In this document: piece after piece, positions 44,651 to 54,295 of the stretch
How positions within the stretch are numbered: position 1 is the stretch's first letter
How the letters are laid out: every line of letters begins with the position of its first letter
Origin: Lachnospiraceae bacterium
GTDB lineage: Bacteria > Bacillota > Clostridia > Lachnospirales > Lachnospiraceae
DNA length: 64,000 nt
Assembly: GCA_910575605.1 (NCBI GenBank)
Contig: CAJTEW010000002.1
Location: 264,990 to 328,989 of the forward strand
Direction of reading: 5' to 3'
Notes under the pieces: model-generated
Databases searched by the model: none
What the model was told of the DNA's origin: nothing
The model's input: only the letters and a program-made list of their open reading frames with translations
Made by a program: the position numbers and the translations under genes

Positions 44651-45520
44651 ATGGCGAAATCACCGGCACATCGTTTTGGCCAGATTATAGGAGATTTATT
44701 AGAAAGTACCTTAATTAGATATTGTCATGCTATTGCCAATGAATATGGCATGTACTTAGATTATAAGCATCCAAGGCCCGCAAGGAACAATCAAAATGAA
44801 GTAAGATGGGTAGATATTAATGGAAATACCCATAAGCTGGATATTGTTATTGAACATGAAGGCTCAGAAATAAAAACAGGAACCCCCAGAGCATTTATTG
44901 AAATAGCATGGCGGAGATATACAAAACACTCAAAAAATAAGGCACAGGAAATATCGGCTGCCATTAAACCTTTGGTAAGCCGATACAGCGAGTATGGTCC
45001 TTTTTATGGAGCTGTTTTAGCAGGTGAGTTTACAGAAAATTCATTAAATCAGATGAAATCAGAAGGATTTAAGATTTTGTATTTTTCCATTCATGGGATT
45101 GAAGAGGCATTTGCCTCCCAAGGCATTGACGCCCATTGGGATGAAAGTACTTCGGAAGAAGTGCTGCAAAATCGCGTTGAACAGCTTGAAACATTGACAG
45201 AAGCCCAATTACGGTGTATTGGCGATTATTTAATAGAACACAACGCAGGACAATGGGAAATTTTTTCGCTCAGTATACGTAATGCGCTAGAAAGAACATT
45301 AGAAAGTATTTCCATCCTGTCTTTGTTTGGAGATTCAAAAATATTTTATAACATCCAGGACGCCTGCGCTTATATTAGCAAGGAAGAAAAAGAGACTACT
45401 TTTACGAAAGATTCATTCTGCAGATATGAAATTGTTGTCAGGTATTCTAATGGAGACAAAATTGATATGCAGTTTAAAGAGCAGCAAGCGGCAATCGCCA
45501 GTTTAAATCGGCTGATTTAA
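44651..45520 (+). CDS. Putative restriction endonuclease partner of the methyltransferase
   Basis: 289 residues. HKLDIVIEHEG followed by PRAFIEIAWRRYTKHSKNKAQEI resembles a PD-(D/E)xK core (Asp, then Glu-x-Ala/Lys-rich helix). The C-terminal ~100 residues form a separate, probably DNA-binding part. The link to a DNA methylase supports a restriction role; the specificity is unknown and the family was not identified. Confidence 0.6.
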   Translation: MAKSPAHRFGQIIGDLLESTLIRYCHAIANEYGMYLDYKHPRPARNNQNEVRWVDINGNTHKLDIVIEHEGSEIKTGTPRAFIEIAWRRYTKHSKNKAQEISAAIKPLVSRYSEYGPFYGAVLAGEFTENSLNQMKSEGFKILYFSIHGIEEAFASQGIDAHWDESTSEEVLQNRVEQLETLTEAQLRCIGDYLIEHNAGQWEIFSLSIRNALERTLESISILSLFGDSKIFYNIQDACAYISKEEKETTFTKDSFCRYEIVVRYSNGDKIDMQFKEQQAAIASLNRLI

Positions 45521-45604
45521 AAAAGAATTAGGACATCCTTCTGTTTTTCTTAAGATTTTTAGTATATTATGCTATTTAAGATCTAGTGAGAAAGGACGAA
45601 GAAT

Positions 45605-46201
45605 ATGTTATCTGTCATGTATGCTTTGCTGTGTATAGCAGCGCCCTGCGCATTATATCAGTTCATCATTTGTAAGCGTAAAAACATAAAAGGGGAACAT
45701 AAAGTCACACATATTGTGTGGGTATATATTTTCCTGTTTTATATCTTCCTTGTATTTTCGGCGGCAGGTATAGGCAGCATTTGGGACGTTGGATGTTATG
45801 ATACCATTATCAGATTAGAAGAAATCAATTTATTGCCGTTTCAGTCGGAAGGTATTATGACTTATGCCCTAAATGTTGTAATGTTTATGCCTTTCGGATT
45901 TTTAATTCCAATGATTTGGAAGCAATATAGAAGGCCTGTAAAGATTTTTTTGGCAGGCTTTCTATTTTCATCCGCTATTGAATTCTGTCAGCTGTTTAAT
46001 CGCAGAAATACGGATATTGATGATTTGATGATGAATACAATAGGTGCTGTTATAGGTTGCTTTATTTGGAAACTGACGAAACGATTATTCCGAAACATCA
46101 ATAAAAAAGCGATATCTTTATCTGACACAGAGCCTGTCGTATATTTAACGCTTGCAGTCTTGGGGGAATTCCTATTATATAATTGGAGACTTTTTCTCTG
46201 A
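45605..46201 (+). CDS. VanZ-like membrane protein
   Basis: 198 residues, five hydrophobic helices; NLLPFQSEGIMTYALNVVMFMPFGFLIP and EFCQLFNRRNTDIDDLMMNTIGAVIG are the VanZ signature. VanZ-type proteins give low-level teicoplanin tolerance in Enterococcus, but many chromosomal homologues have unknown jobs. Confidence 0.8.
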   Translation: MLSVMYALLCIAAPCALYQFIICKRKNIKGEHKVTHIVWVYIFLFYIFLVFSAAGIGSIWDVGCYDTIIRLEEINLLPFQSEGIMTYALNVVMFMPFGFLIPMIWKQYRRPVKIFLAGFLFSSAIEFCQLFNRRNTDIDDLMMNTIGAVIGCFIWKLTKRLFRNINKKAISLSDTEPVVYLTLAVLGEFLLYNWRLFL

Positions 46202-46273
46202 TAGAGGGTAGATAATTATTTTCTGTCACAAATACAGGGGAGCATTGTCTAACTTAATAGGAGGTAATAATCT

Positions 46274-47125
46274 ATGGATAAAAAAACGAATGAAGAATTT
46301 CAGGTTTTCATTGAAAAAGCTGTGGCAGGGGATAGAAAAGCCCTTGAATCACTTATTGTAGGCGTGCAGGATATTGTGTTCAATTTATCATTACGGATGC
46401 TCGGCACATTTGCAGACGCGGAAGACGCCACCCAGGATATTTTATTAAAAATGATTACGCATTTGTCTTCTTTCAGAGGGGACAGTGGGTTTACAACGTG
46501 GGTGTTCAGCATTGCGTCTAATCATCTAAAAAACTACAAAAAGCATATGTTTGCCCGCTATGCTCCTAGTTTTGAATATTATGGGGATGATATAGAAAAT
46601 GCGCGCATACAGGATGTGCCAGACTTGACGCAGAATGTGGAGAAAGAGATATTAGCAGAAGAGCTGAAAATGTCCTGTACAAATGTGATGCTGCAATGCC
46701 TTGATGCAGAGAGCAGATGTATTTTCATATTGGGCACGATGTTTAAGGTTGACAGCCGTATTGCGGGGGATATTTTGGAAATGACCCCGGAAGCGTATCG
46801 CAAACGGCTTTCCCGAATACGTAAAAGAATGGCGGATTTTCTTGGACAGTATTGCGGCGAATATGGCGGCGGCAGGTGTAAATGTAAAGACAGAGTAAAT
46901 TATGCAATACAAAACCGCAGGATAGATCCGCAGAAACTGGATTATACGACAGCTGTGGAAATCCCTGTTCAGACTATAACGAATGTGAAAAATGCAATGG
47001 AAGACATTGATGATTTATCACAGGATTTTTCCTTTTGCAAGCCCTATCAGTCGCCCGAACGCACAAGAGGCCTGATACAGGAATTTTTAGATTCCATGCA
47101 GCTTTCCATTATCCAGAAATCATAA
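46274..47125 (+). CDS. ECF-type RNA polymerase sigma factor with C-terminal extension
   Basis: 283 residues. Region 2 (DIVFNLSLRMLGTFADAEDATQDILLKM ... FRGDSGFTTWVFSIASNHL) and region 4 (LDAESRCIFILGTMFKVDSRIAGDILEMTPEAYRKRLSRIRKRM) are clear. After ~190 residues comes an extra ~90-residue tail starting with a Cys cluster (CGEYGGGRCKC). The tail could bind metal or inhibit the factor. Cotranscribed with the DUF2461 gene. Confidence 0.85.
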   Translation: MDKKTNEEFQVFIEKAVAGDRKALESLIVGVQDIVFNLSLRMLGTFADAEDATQDILLKMITHLSSFRGDSGFTTWVFSIASNHLKNYKKHMFARYAPSFEYYGDDIENARIQDVPDLTQNVEKEILAEELKMSCTNVMLQCLDAESRCIFILGTMFKVDSRIAGDILEMTPEAYRKRLSRIRKRMADFLGQYCGEYGGGRCKCKDRVNYAIQNRRIDPQKLDYTTAVEIPVQTITNVKNAMEDIDDLSQDFSFCKPYQSPERTRGLIQEFLDSMQLSIIQKS

Positions 47126-47140
47126 AGGAGATAACAGATT

Positions 47141-47824
47141 ATGAATATACAGTGCATTATGGATTATTTATCAGCGCTCAGCATAAATAATAACCGTGAA
47201 TGGTATCATGCGAATAAGGACGAATATAAAGAAGCAAATGCCGAATTTGAAAAGCTATTACAGACATTGATGCTGGAAATTGGGAAATTTGACAACAGTA
47301 TTTTACAGAACAATCCAAAAGATCTTACGTTTAAGATTGTGAGGGATACCCGTTTCAGTCATGATAAATCTCCTTATAATCCTGCGTTCCGTGCGCATAT
47401 TTCCGCGAAAGGCAAGCTGCCTGTTCCTGTCGGCTACTATCTTATGATAAAGCCCGGAAATCAGTCTTTTTTAGGAGGCGGTCTGTTTGCGCCTATGTTC
47501 AAGGACGCAACCAGGATGATACGGGATTATATTGTCCAAAATGGCGAAGAATGGGAAAAGATTGTACACGGGCCAGAGTTTGAAAAATATTTTACAGTAC
47601 AGGGAACCGCATTAAAGAATGTTCCTGCAGGATATGATAAAGAGCATCCCCAGGCAAAATATCTTAAATTTAAGAGCTGGTATCTGGAATACCCGTTAAA
47701 AGATGAAGAATTGAACGATGCAAAAGTATTTTCTAAAAATGCAGCAGAGATTTTCCGAATCATGAAACCTTTTAATGATTATTTAAACAAGGCCCTTGTG
47801 GGATTCCAGATGCCTGCAAGATAG
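47141..47824 (+). CDS. DUF2461 (TIGR02453) family protein
   Basis: 227 residues. NNREWYHANKDEYKEA at the start, RDTRFSHDKSPYNPAFRAHISAKG and the C-terminal LKFKSWYLEYPL are diagnostic. No biochemical function known. 15 nt after the sigma gene. Confidence 0.88.
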   Translation: MNIQCIMDYLSALSINNNREWYHANKDEYKEANAEFEKLLQTLMLEIGKFDNSILQNNPKDLTFKIVRDTRFSHDKSPYNPAFRAHISAKGKLPVPVGYYLMIKPGNQSFLGGGLFAPMFKDATRMIRDYIVQNGEEWEKIVHGPEFEKYFTVQGTALKNVPAGYDKEHPQAKYLKFKSWYLEYPLKDEELNDAKVFSKNAAEIFRIMKPFNDYLNKALVGFQMPAR

Positions 47825-47868
47825 AAAAGCTTTAGGACAGGAATAAATCCCAGATGCGCAAGGGTCAG

Positions 47869-47931
47869 GAAAGGGAGAGCTGCCAGGGGAGAGAGGGTGA
47901 TGGCCATACCTGCCTCATAGCTTTCCCTTTC
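47869..47931 (+). terminator. Terminator after the sigma/DUF2461 operon
   Basis: Arms 47869-47881 and 47919-47931 pair at 12 of 13 positions (GAAAGGGAGAGCT); followed by TGTTGTTTT. Confidence 0.5.
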
Positions 47932-47955
47932 TGTTGTTTTAGCGCGAAATGCCGG

Positions 47956-48036
47956 CTATATCAGCTTGTAGGTTCCCTTCCCTATTTTTCTGACAATGCC
48001 GGCGGTTTCACTTTGATTTAAAATTCTTTGAAGTTG
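47956..48036 (-). pseudogene. Fragment of a winged-helix protein C-terminus
   Basis: Minus-strand frame reads LQRILNQSETAGIVRKIGKGTYKLI then stop, which looks like the last winged-helix turn of an ATP-binding/HTH regulator. No start or body is present. Confidence 0.4.
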
Positions 48037-48369
48037 TTATTTTCTGCAAATGGTATTGCCAAGGATGATAATTATAATCACATCAGCAACGATCACTCCA
48101 ATTAAGACATATACAAAGCTTGCCGGCAATGTTTCTTCAAATATACCTGAAATAAGAATGAAGAATGCTATTAGAGCCATTCCAATTCCCATTGTTCTAC
48201 ATAGGCATTTTTCATTATATTTTGCTTTTTCTTCTTTAGGCGCTGTGTTATAACCGGAAATCAGTCCACTTCCATGGCCTGAAATTAAGGCTGCAGAAAG
48301 TATTGCAAATATGATAAATACAACCCATACAACCCAATCTGGTCCATGAGACAGATCCGCTAATTTCAT
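48037..48369 (-). CDS. DUF3784 membrane protein
   Basis: 110 residues, three transmembrane helices and the signature ISGHGSGLISGYNTAPKEEKAKYNEK...LCRTMG. Common in Firmicutes; function unknown. Confidence 0.8.
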   Translation of the reverse strand: MKLADLSHGPDWVVWVVFIIFAILSAALISGHGSGLISGYNTAPKEEKAKYNEKCLCRTMGIGMALIAFFILISGIFEETLPASFVYVLIGVIVADVIIIIILGNTICRK

Positions 48370-48563
48370 GATATTAACGCCTCCACAACTTCTGATTTTT
48401 GTTTGCCTAAGGCTAGCTTTCCATTAAAATTACCCTTATAGGAGAGCTTCCCATAAAGTGTTATGAACCCCGCTAAGGGGAAAAACCATATAAAATATTA
48501 TAACACAAAATGAAGAAGTATGGTAAACAGATTGGGCAGGCTGAAGTTTATGGCTCATACCCC

Positions 48564-48591
48564 TTGAAAATCTGAGTCAATTCCATATAAT
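48564..48591 (+). promoter_or_regulatory. Promoter of the TetR-ABC operon
   Basis: TTGAAA (48564-48569), 16-nt spacer, TATAAT (48586-48591). GGTCAAAC...GTGGTC just downstream may hold the TetR operator. Confidence 0.55.
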
Positions 48592-48641
48592 AAAGGATAA
48601 GCAAAACGGTCAAACAAAAGTGGTCAGGAGGGGGCGGTAAA

Positions 48642-49268
48642 ATGAACGAAGCTTTTTATGAGCTTCCGAAAGAGAAACAGAAAGCGATCTACAATGCGGC
48701 GATGGAAGTATTTGGGAATTATGAATATAAGAGGGCATCTACGGATTTGATAGCGACGAAAGCAGGTGTTTCAAAAGGACTGTTGTTTTATTATTTCCAT
48801 AACAAAAAAGCGCTGTATCTGCATACCTTCGAATATGTGTCAAAAATTATAGAAGATGCTATTTCTGATAAGCACCTGTCAGAAATAACGGACTTTTTCG
48901 AATTGATTGCCTATGGGACGGAAAAGAAGGTGAAAATGCTGATAGAGAATCCGTTTATTATGCGCTTTTCGATTCGTTGCTTTTACTCACAAAAAGAGGA
49001 TGTGTCAGATGAAATACAAACAGAAATAAGTAATGGCAAGAGCAAGAAGTATGATACCTATTTCAAAAACCTGGAACTGAGTAAATTTAAAGAGGAGATT
49101 GACCCGGAACGGATTTATCATATGTTGGTATGGATGACGGACGGTTATCTTCATTCCCGGCAGATGGAGGGGAAGCCGATTGAAATTGAGGACATAAAAA
49201 AAGAATTTACACAGTGGGCGGCAATGTTCAGGAGTATTGCATATAAGGAGGAATTTCAATGCGTGTAA
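48642..49268 (+). CDS. TetR/AcrR-family regulator
   Basis: 208 residues. N-terminal HTH: AAMEVFGNYEYKRASTDLIATKAGVSKGLLFYYFHNKKALYLHTF. Ligand domain in the rest. Heads an operon with an ABC exporter (10-nt overlap), so it probably controls that exporter. CAGGAGGGGG precedes ATG. Confidence 0.9.
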   Translation: MNEAFYELPKEKQKAIYNAAMEVFGNYEYKRASTDLIATKAGVSKGLLFYYFHNKKALYLHTFEYVSKIIEDAISDKHLSEITDFFELIAYGTEKKVKMLIENPFIMRFSIRCFYSQKEDVSDEIQTEISNGKSKKYDTYFKNLELSKFKEEIDPERIYHMLVWMTDGYLHSRQMEGKPIEIEDIKKEFTQWAAMFRSIAYKEEFQCV

Positions 49269-50077
49269 TAAACGTTCAAAATCTGACGCGGGATTATGGT
49301 TCGGGGAAAGGAATCTTCGATGTGTCTATTCAAGTGGAAAAGGGCGAGGTCTTTGGATTTCTCGGACCCAACGGCGCCGGAAAGACTACGACCATCCGTC
49401 ACTTGATGGGATTTATCAAGCCTAAAGCAGGAAACTGCCAGATTGATGGTCTGGATTGCTGGAAGGACCGCGGCGAAATTCAGAAAGGACTCGGCTATAT
49501 TCCCGGAGAAATCAGCTTTTTTGATGATATGACCGGTAAAGAGTTCCTGAAATTTGTTGCGGATTACCGCAACCTTGGAAAAGAAAACCGGATGCAGGAG
49601 ATGCTTGAGCGATTTGAATCTAACCCAAAAGGTAAGATCAAAAAAATGAGCAAGGGGATGAAACAGAAGCTTGGCATCGTTTCTGCCTTTATGCACAATC
49701 CGGATATACTGATTTTGGACGAGCCCACAAGCGGGCTTGATCCTTTAATGCAAAATCGTTTCGTAGAGTTGATTGCGGAAGAAAAAAAGAAAGGAAAAAC
49801 CATTCTTCTGTCCAGCCATATGTTCGAAGAGGTAGAACGTACCTGCGACCGTATCGGTATTATCCGAAATGGAAAGCTTGTTACGGTTGACGCAGTTGAA
49901 ACATTAAGGGAACGTCATATGCATACATATACAGTCCATTTGGATTCTCCCCAATTGGCAGAAGATTTTGCACGGGATTTTCAGGGGGTATGTGATGGAA
50001 ACCGCGTTACAGTTGCAGCAAAGCAAAGCCTTGAAACTATCTTTATGAACTATTACGGAGGTGAGGAAAATGATTAA
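49259..50077 (+). CDS. ABC transporter ATP-binding protein
   Basis: 272 residues. Walker A GPNGAGKTTT, Q-loop region, SKGMKQKLG signature and ILILDEPTSGLDP Walker B; H-loop in LLSSHMFEE. Typical of CcmA/drug-exporter ATPases. Translationally coupled to genes on both sides. Confidence 0.92.
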   Translation: MRVINVQNLTRDYGSGKGIFDVSIQVEKGEVFGFLGPNGAGKTTTIRHLMGFIKPKAGNCQIDGLDCWKDRGEIQKGLGYIPGEISFFDDMTGKEFLKFVADYRNLGKENRMQEMLERFESNPKGKIKKMSKGMKQKLGIVSAFMHNPDILILDEPTSGLDPLMQNRFVELIAEEKKKGKTILLSSHMFEEVERTCDRIGIIRNGKLVTVDAVETLRERHMHTYTVHLDSPQLAEDFARDFQGVCDGNRVTVAAKQSLETIFMNYYGGEEND

Positions 50078-50870
50078 TATAACATTATATAAACGGGAAA
50101 TGAAAAGCAGTCTTAAAATGCTCCTCCTTTTTGCAGCCATTATAACTATGTATGTTACGATTATTATCCGCATGTATGACCCGGAGATGATGGCAACTTT
50201 GGATAGTTTTTATGAGGTAATGCCGGAGGTGATGGCTTCGGTGGGAATGAGCGCCGGTGCAACGAATCTGATCGGCTTTATGATTTCATACCTTTATGGA
50301 TTTATTCTGTTGATTTTTCCTATGATATTCTGTATTATGCGCGGAAACGGCCTTATCGCCAGGTATGTGGACAGAGGTTCAATGGTTACTTTACTGGCGT
50401 CGCCCATAAAGCGTGGGACGATTGCAGCGACGCAGCTGTCCGTTCTCATTAGTGGAATATTGCTGTTGGTTGTTTATGCAACCGGACTGGAATATACAAT
50501 AGCAGAAATAAGTTTTCCGGGTGAGTTGGCAATAGCAGAGCTGCTGAAATTAAACGCCGCCCTTTTATGCCTGCATTTATTCATTGGGGGAATCTGTTTT
50601 CTGGCTTCCTGCATTTTTTCAGATACAAGATACAGTATTGCTTTCGGTGCAGGTGTTCCGGCGCTTATGTATATCCTGCAGATGCTGGCAAATGCAGGTG
50701 AAGAGGCCGATGTAATTAAGTATTTTACATTCTTTACTCTTTTTGACGCAAAGGGTATTGTAGCAGGCGAAGGAGGCGCTGCTCTTGGAATGCTGGTCTT
50801 GCTGTTTGGCGCAATTACATTTTATGGGATCGGGATACTTGCATTCTGTAAGAAAGATTTGCATATTTAG
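50070..50870 (+). CDS. ABC transporter permease
   Basis: 266 residues, six hydrophobic helices (about 17-35, 68-90, 112-135, 145-165, 180-200, 238-260). ABC-2-type membrane partner of the preceding ATPase. ATG 50070 is placed by GGAGGTGAGG; overlaps the ATPase gene by 8 nt. Confidence 0.82.
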   Translation: MINITLYKREMKSSLKMLLLFAAIITMYVTIIIRMYDPEMMATLDSFYEVMPEVMASVGMSAGATNLIGFMISYLYGFILLIFPMIFCIMRGNGLIARYVDRGSMVTLLASPIKRGTIAATQLSVLISGILLLVVYATGLEYTIAEISFPGELAIAELLKLNAALLCLHLFIGGICFLASCIFSDTRYSIAFGAGVPALMYILQMLANAGEEADVIKYFTFFTLFDAKGIVAGEGGAALGMLVLLFGAITFYGIGILAFCKKDLHI

Positions 50871-51159
50871 GTGTTAGTTGCCTTTTACCGTCACAGTTTA
50901 CATGTCCACGAAATAGGAATCAAGCCCAAAATCTGAAAATTCTACGATTGCAAAATGGGGGTGGTATAATGGCTTTATTGTAGCAGGGAAGGAGCAAAGA
51001 GCCATAACACAAGGGCTTACGATTCAGGAACGGCATTAAAAATTGATAGAGCAGGAGCTTCCCTTGCCCAATCACCAGGGTATTCACAATTTGCCCGGAT
51101 ATATTCCTCCACGTTAAAATGTTTTTTTCTCCTGCTTAAATTCCGATTGTGGATTCCTT
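50871..51159. other. Intergenic remnant region
   Basis: No intact gene. A minus-strand frame at about 51020-51130 reads HFNVEEYIRANCEYPGDWA... and stops, like a leftover C-terminus of unknown origin. Marks the start of the decay zone. Confidence 0.35.
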
Positions 51160-51609
51160 TCATTTCATAATCACATTCCATTTACCGTTTTCAATTACAT
51201 ATTGAAATTCCGTTAAATTATCATCGTTCATTACTTGAAGAAGCGGCGATAAGTCATTTACGGTATTCATCTTTGGCAGTTCTGACTTTTTTATCCAAAC
51301 CATTTCTCCCTCTTGTGAGGATGTTACTTCTCCGGAGAATTCGTCTGTATGAAATAAAAATACGATGTACCGCCCATTCTCTATGGGAAATTGCTTGATT
51401 CCACATAATCTTGGATTTTGAATGTCAAGTCCCGTTTCCTCTTTCATTTCCCGAATGACAGCATCTATTATAGATTCATTTTTTTCAATATGTCCTCCGG
51501 GTAAAGTCAAACCTTTCCAATCATCTTTTAATCTGTTTTGTAAAAGGTATTTATCATTTTGATGAATTAGGCATAAAACCGTTAATTCGACATTTTCTGT
51601 TCTCTTCAT
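51160..51609 (-). CDS. NUDIX hydrolase
   Basis: 149 residues with the Nudix box GGHIEKNESIIDAVIREMKEETGLDI (REMKEETG core complete). Hydrolyses a nucleoside-diphosphate derivative, possibly 8-oxo-dGTP-like (MutT type), but substrate is not readable from sequence. Confidence 0.88.
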   Translation of the reverse strand: MKRTENVELTVLCLIHQNDKYLLQNRLKDDWKGLTLPGGHIEKNESIIDAVIREMKEETGLDIQNPRLCGIKQFPIENGRYIVFLFHTDEFSGEVTSSQEGEMVWIKKSELPKMNTVNDLSPLLQVMNDDNLTEFQYVIENGKWNVIMK

Positions 51610-51772
51610 ACGCTATACCTCCATATACTGCAATTCATAAAGAATTGGAAAGCAAACAGTAGGACCGTGACCTTGCCGAATGGGACCATCCGATCAGTGA
51701 AAAATCAAAAAGATTTATTATGAAGTAATAATACCTATTGTTTTTCAGTCCTTTTTTTCGATGTAGTCTATC

Positions 51773-52126
51773 CTAAGATTTTCTAATTTCAATATTTGGC
51801 ATGGTTATCAATCCAATACGAATTAGAACAGTTTCCACAATACGATACCAAACAATAATCATAACCAATGCACACATGTATAAAATAATTGAATTTTGAA
51901 AAGCCTGTCTGCTAAAATAGACAAGGATAAATGGTGGAGACATTAAAAATATAAAAATAATAATAATTCCTATTATATTTTTATGCTTTTTTATATCTGT
52001 TTCGTCAAATTTAACCCCACAAGAACATTTTTTTGGTATCATTCCTAATTTTAAATTTACTTCACATCCACATTTCACACAATATAGTTTCTTCATTTTA
52101 TTTTTCACGCTTTCTAAATTTGTCAT
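51773..52126 (-). CDS. Zinc-ribbon membrane protein
   Basis: 117 residues (or 107 from the inner Met before KKLYCVKCG). CVKCGCEV...CSCG zinc ribbon, then two transmembrane helices (about 50-68 and 78-95). Function unknown. Confidence 0.55.
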   Translation of the reverse strand: MTNLESVKNKMKKLYCVKCGCEVNLKLGMIPKKCSCGVKFDETDIKKHKNIIGIIIIFIFLMSPPFILVYFSRQAFQNSIILYMCALVMIIVWYRIVETVLIRIGLITMPNIEIRKS

Positions 52127-52159
52127 TTTCTATATATTGCAATTTTCTTAATATCCTTT

Positions 52160-52283
52160 TGTTTGTGAAACTCCTTTTTCCCACTTATTTACAGCTGCTG
52201 TGGATACACAAAAAATCTGCCATTTGCTTTTGCGCCAAAGATAACTCTTTCCGCTTTTTCTGGATAATCTGATTCATTTTCAT
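52160..52283 (-). pseudogene. XRE-type regulator, truncated and frameshifted
   Basis: Minus strand starts MNQIIQKKRKELSLAQKQMADFL; after a frame change the sequence continues VSTAAVNKWEKG, the rest of an HTH_3 helix-turn-helix, then runs out. Only ~40 residues of the domain remain. Confidence 0.65.
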
Positions 52284-52648
52284 AGCAAACTTCCTTTGTG
52301 CTTATGCCCTTATGATAGCAGAGTAGGCTTTAAGGAACAATAGAGCCGTTGTTAAATAAGATTGAAAGTCTATAGGTAATAGCTGCCAGAACTCTCATTT
52401 TGTTCAATTAGGTCAAATCGAAAAGGGGGTAAACGAAAGGGTATATTACTCGAATTCCCAAACTACTTTTTTGTTTACTCTATTATCGATTCTAACCTGA
52501 AGAATTTTCAGATATTTATAAGTTTCCCTCAACTACGATGATAGACGTATGTTTAAGTGCTTCTTTTAGCCATTCAAGAAAATCCGTTAAAAAGTTCTTT
52601 CCCCATCAAAAGCACCATTTAAGTCTTTTTCTATTTCAAAAATGATTC
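52284..52648. other. Gene-free 365-bp stretch
   Basis: AT-rich, no convincing frame, promoter or hairpin on either strand. Part of the decay zone. Confidence 0.5.
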
Positions 52649-53276
52649 TTATCCAATGTCTTTATCCAATCCAATTATCAAAGCAGACATCAAATTTCTG
52701 CTCAAATGTTCCATCGAATCGTCCATAACAGGATATATTTTGTTGAAATAATCAACTAACGGGAGCATCTCCCCATTTATGGGAAATGGGGAGATGCTGA
52801 GTGTGTACTCCCGGAGATGCTGTACGTCGGCGGATAGATAAGCTCCCTCTGAGGAAGGGGGGTCCGCGATAACATAGTCATATATGGCATTGCCGACTGC
52901 CGCAGACATTGGAAGGAACAGTAAGTTTGCAGTTTTCTGCTGGATAATATGGAGCTCTTCCTTTTCCCAGTCAATATCTGAAAATTTCATATAGCAAATG
53001 TCACAGCTCCTGATTCCTGTAAAGAAGAGCAGCATTCCAATGGCCCTGTCCCTCATGCAGAGTCCGGAGTCGGGACAGCTGAATGCGTTGTGGATTGTAT
53101 CAGCTTCTTTTGGATTCAGGTATGGGATGTTTTTTCTGCGCTGGCGGATGACAGGGATATATGCCAGAATTCATCTGTCCAGTTCCGTATGGATTCCAAG
53201 CTTCGATTTAAATACCGAAGCAACCGTATTCCTGTATCCGCCGCTTAAAGAGCTGCGCCCATCTTCGCGGACAAAA
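52649..53276 (-). pseudogene. Tyrosine recombinase (integrase) remnant
   Basis: Minus frame begins within the end of the pentapeptide gene (FVREDGRSSLSGGYRNTV...), has an in-frame TGA at 53171-53173, then continues RKNIPYLNPKEAD ... MRDRAIGMLLFFTGIRSCDICYMKFSDIDW, the start of an integrase catalytic domain with its first Arg. The C-terminal HxxR and Tyr parts are missing and replaced by unrelated residues. Confidence 0.7.
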
Positions 53277-53574
53277 TAAGACTACATTTTGTCATATCGC
53301 AGTAACGGAGAGATGCTGTCATCATCTTCGCGTTTTTAAAACACGCGCCCCGCATGGAGCATCCGTCAAATAATGCATTTTCCACAGAGCTATTTTCAAA
53401 ATTCACTCCATCCAGCACTGTATTCTGGAAAGAGCTTAAAGTAAAATCCATGTGGTTAAGCTCCATCCCGCTCAAATCCATGTTCCAGATTTCCTTCTCG
53501 GTAAATGCAAGACGCTCCTTTGCTTTCCTTACCGCCACTATGCTCTTAAATTCCTTCTCCGACAGCCTCTCCAT
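53245..53574 (-). CDS. Pentapeptide-repeat protein, probably truncated
   Basis: 109 residues with about ten pentapeptide units (MDLSG MELNH MDFTL ... NALFD GCSMR GACFK NAKMM TASLR YCDMT). Right-handed beta-helix expected. Its last residues run into the integrase remnant in another frame, so the original C-terminus is probably lost. Role unknown; related proteins mimic DNA. Confidence 0.65.
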   Translation of the reverse strand: MERLSEKEFKSIVAVRKAKERLAFTEKEIWNMDLSGMELNHMDFTLSSFQNTVLDGVNFENSSVENALFDGCSMRGACFKNAKMMTASLRYCDMTKCSLILSAKMGAAL

Positions 53575-53769
53575 AAAAGCACCTCTATTTTAATGCCTAG
53601 ATTTACGGGCAAAGGTTCTGTGCTCTGCCTGTTTTACAGACGATTTCTTTCTATGGATAATCTTATCATAATCCAGGTAATATTTCCAATCTAGTTGGTT
53701 TAAAAAATATATCTATTGAAGAATAGATATAAAAATGTTAGGATAAGAAAAAATCTTGGAGGTATCAAT

Positions 53770-53946
53770 ATGATAAAATCAATTTTTATAGACTATACAG
53801 GTACAATTATTCGGGAAAAGGGAGAGGAATTAGAAAAGATTGTTCTTAGGATATGGAAAAACAGCAATTTTAAAAATCCTGAAGAAATAGCGTCGAGTTG
53901 GTGGAATCAGTTAAAAATGACAGAGGTATTGGAGCTGCTGAATTAA
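53770..53946 (+). pseudogene. HAD-family hydrolase, N-terminal fragment
   Basis: 58 residues: MIKSIFIDYTGTIIREKG is HAD motif I (with Asp-Tyr-Thr-Gly-Thr instead of the usual DxDGT), then a cap-helix start, then stop. Full HADs are 200+ residues. TTGGAGGT precedes ATG. Confidence 0.65.
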
Positions 53947-54159
53947 TCTGTACATCAAGGTAACTAAGCCGGGCGATAACAGCTTCCATTGATATAGAAA
54001 CAGGCGCCTGTCAGAGATAAAAGGAGAGAACATTTGTCAAGTCGAACAACCTGTACAATAAAGTATTTTGATAATTGAAGAAAGGCTTTACACTTTTTTT
54101 ATAATCCTCTATACTGATAATAGTAAATATTAGTAGTATCTTAAAAAGGCGGTGGAAGG

Positions 54160-54290
54160 ATGGCAGACGAAATGACATTGGATGTGTTGAAGCAAGTTAC
54201 TATTGATTATTATATAAATTTACAGCGGTATTAAAAAAGCTGACACAGGTAATAATCCAGAATTAGAGTATCAACTAAAGATATACAAAA
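54160..54290 (+). pseudogene. Small element gene, frameshifted and cut by an IS remnant
   Basis: ATG 54160 with GGTGGAAGGA: MADEMTLDVLKQVTIDYYINL, then stop at 54232. A shifted frame continues GIKKADTGNNPELEYQLKIYK up to the IS3 fragment. Resembles short genes found near phage/element modules in Clostridia. Confidence 0.5.
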
Positions 54291-54295
54291 GCTTC

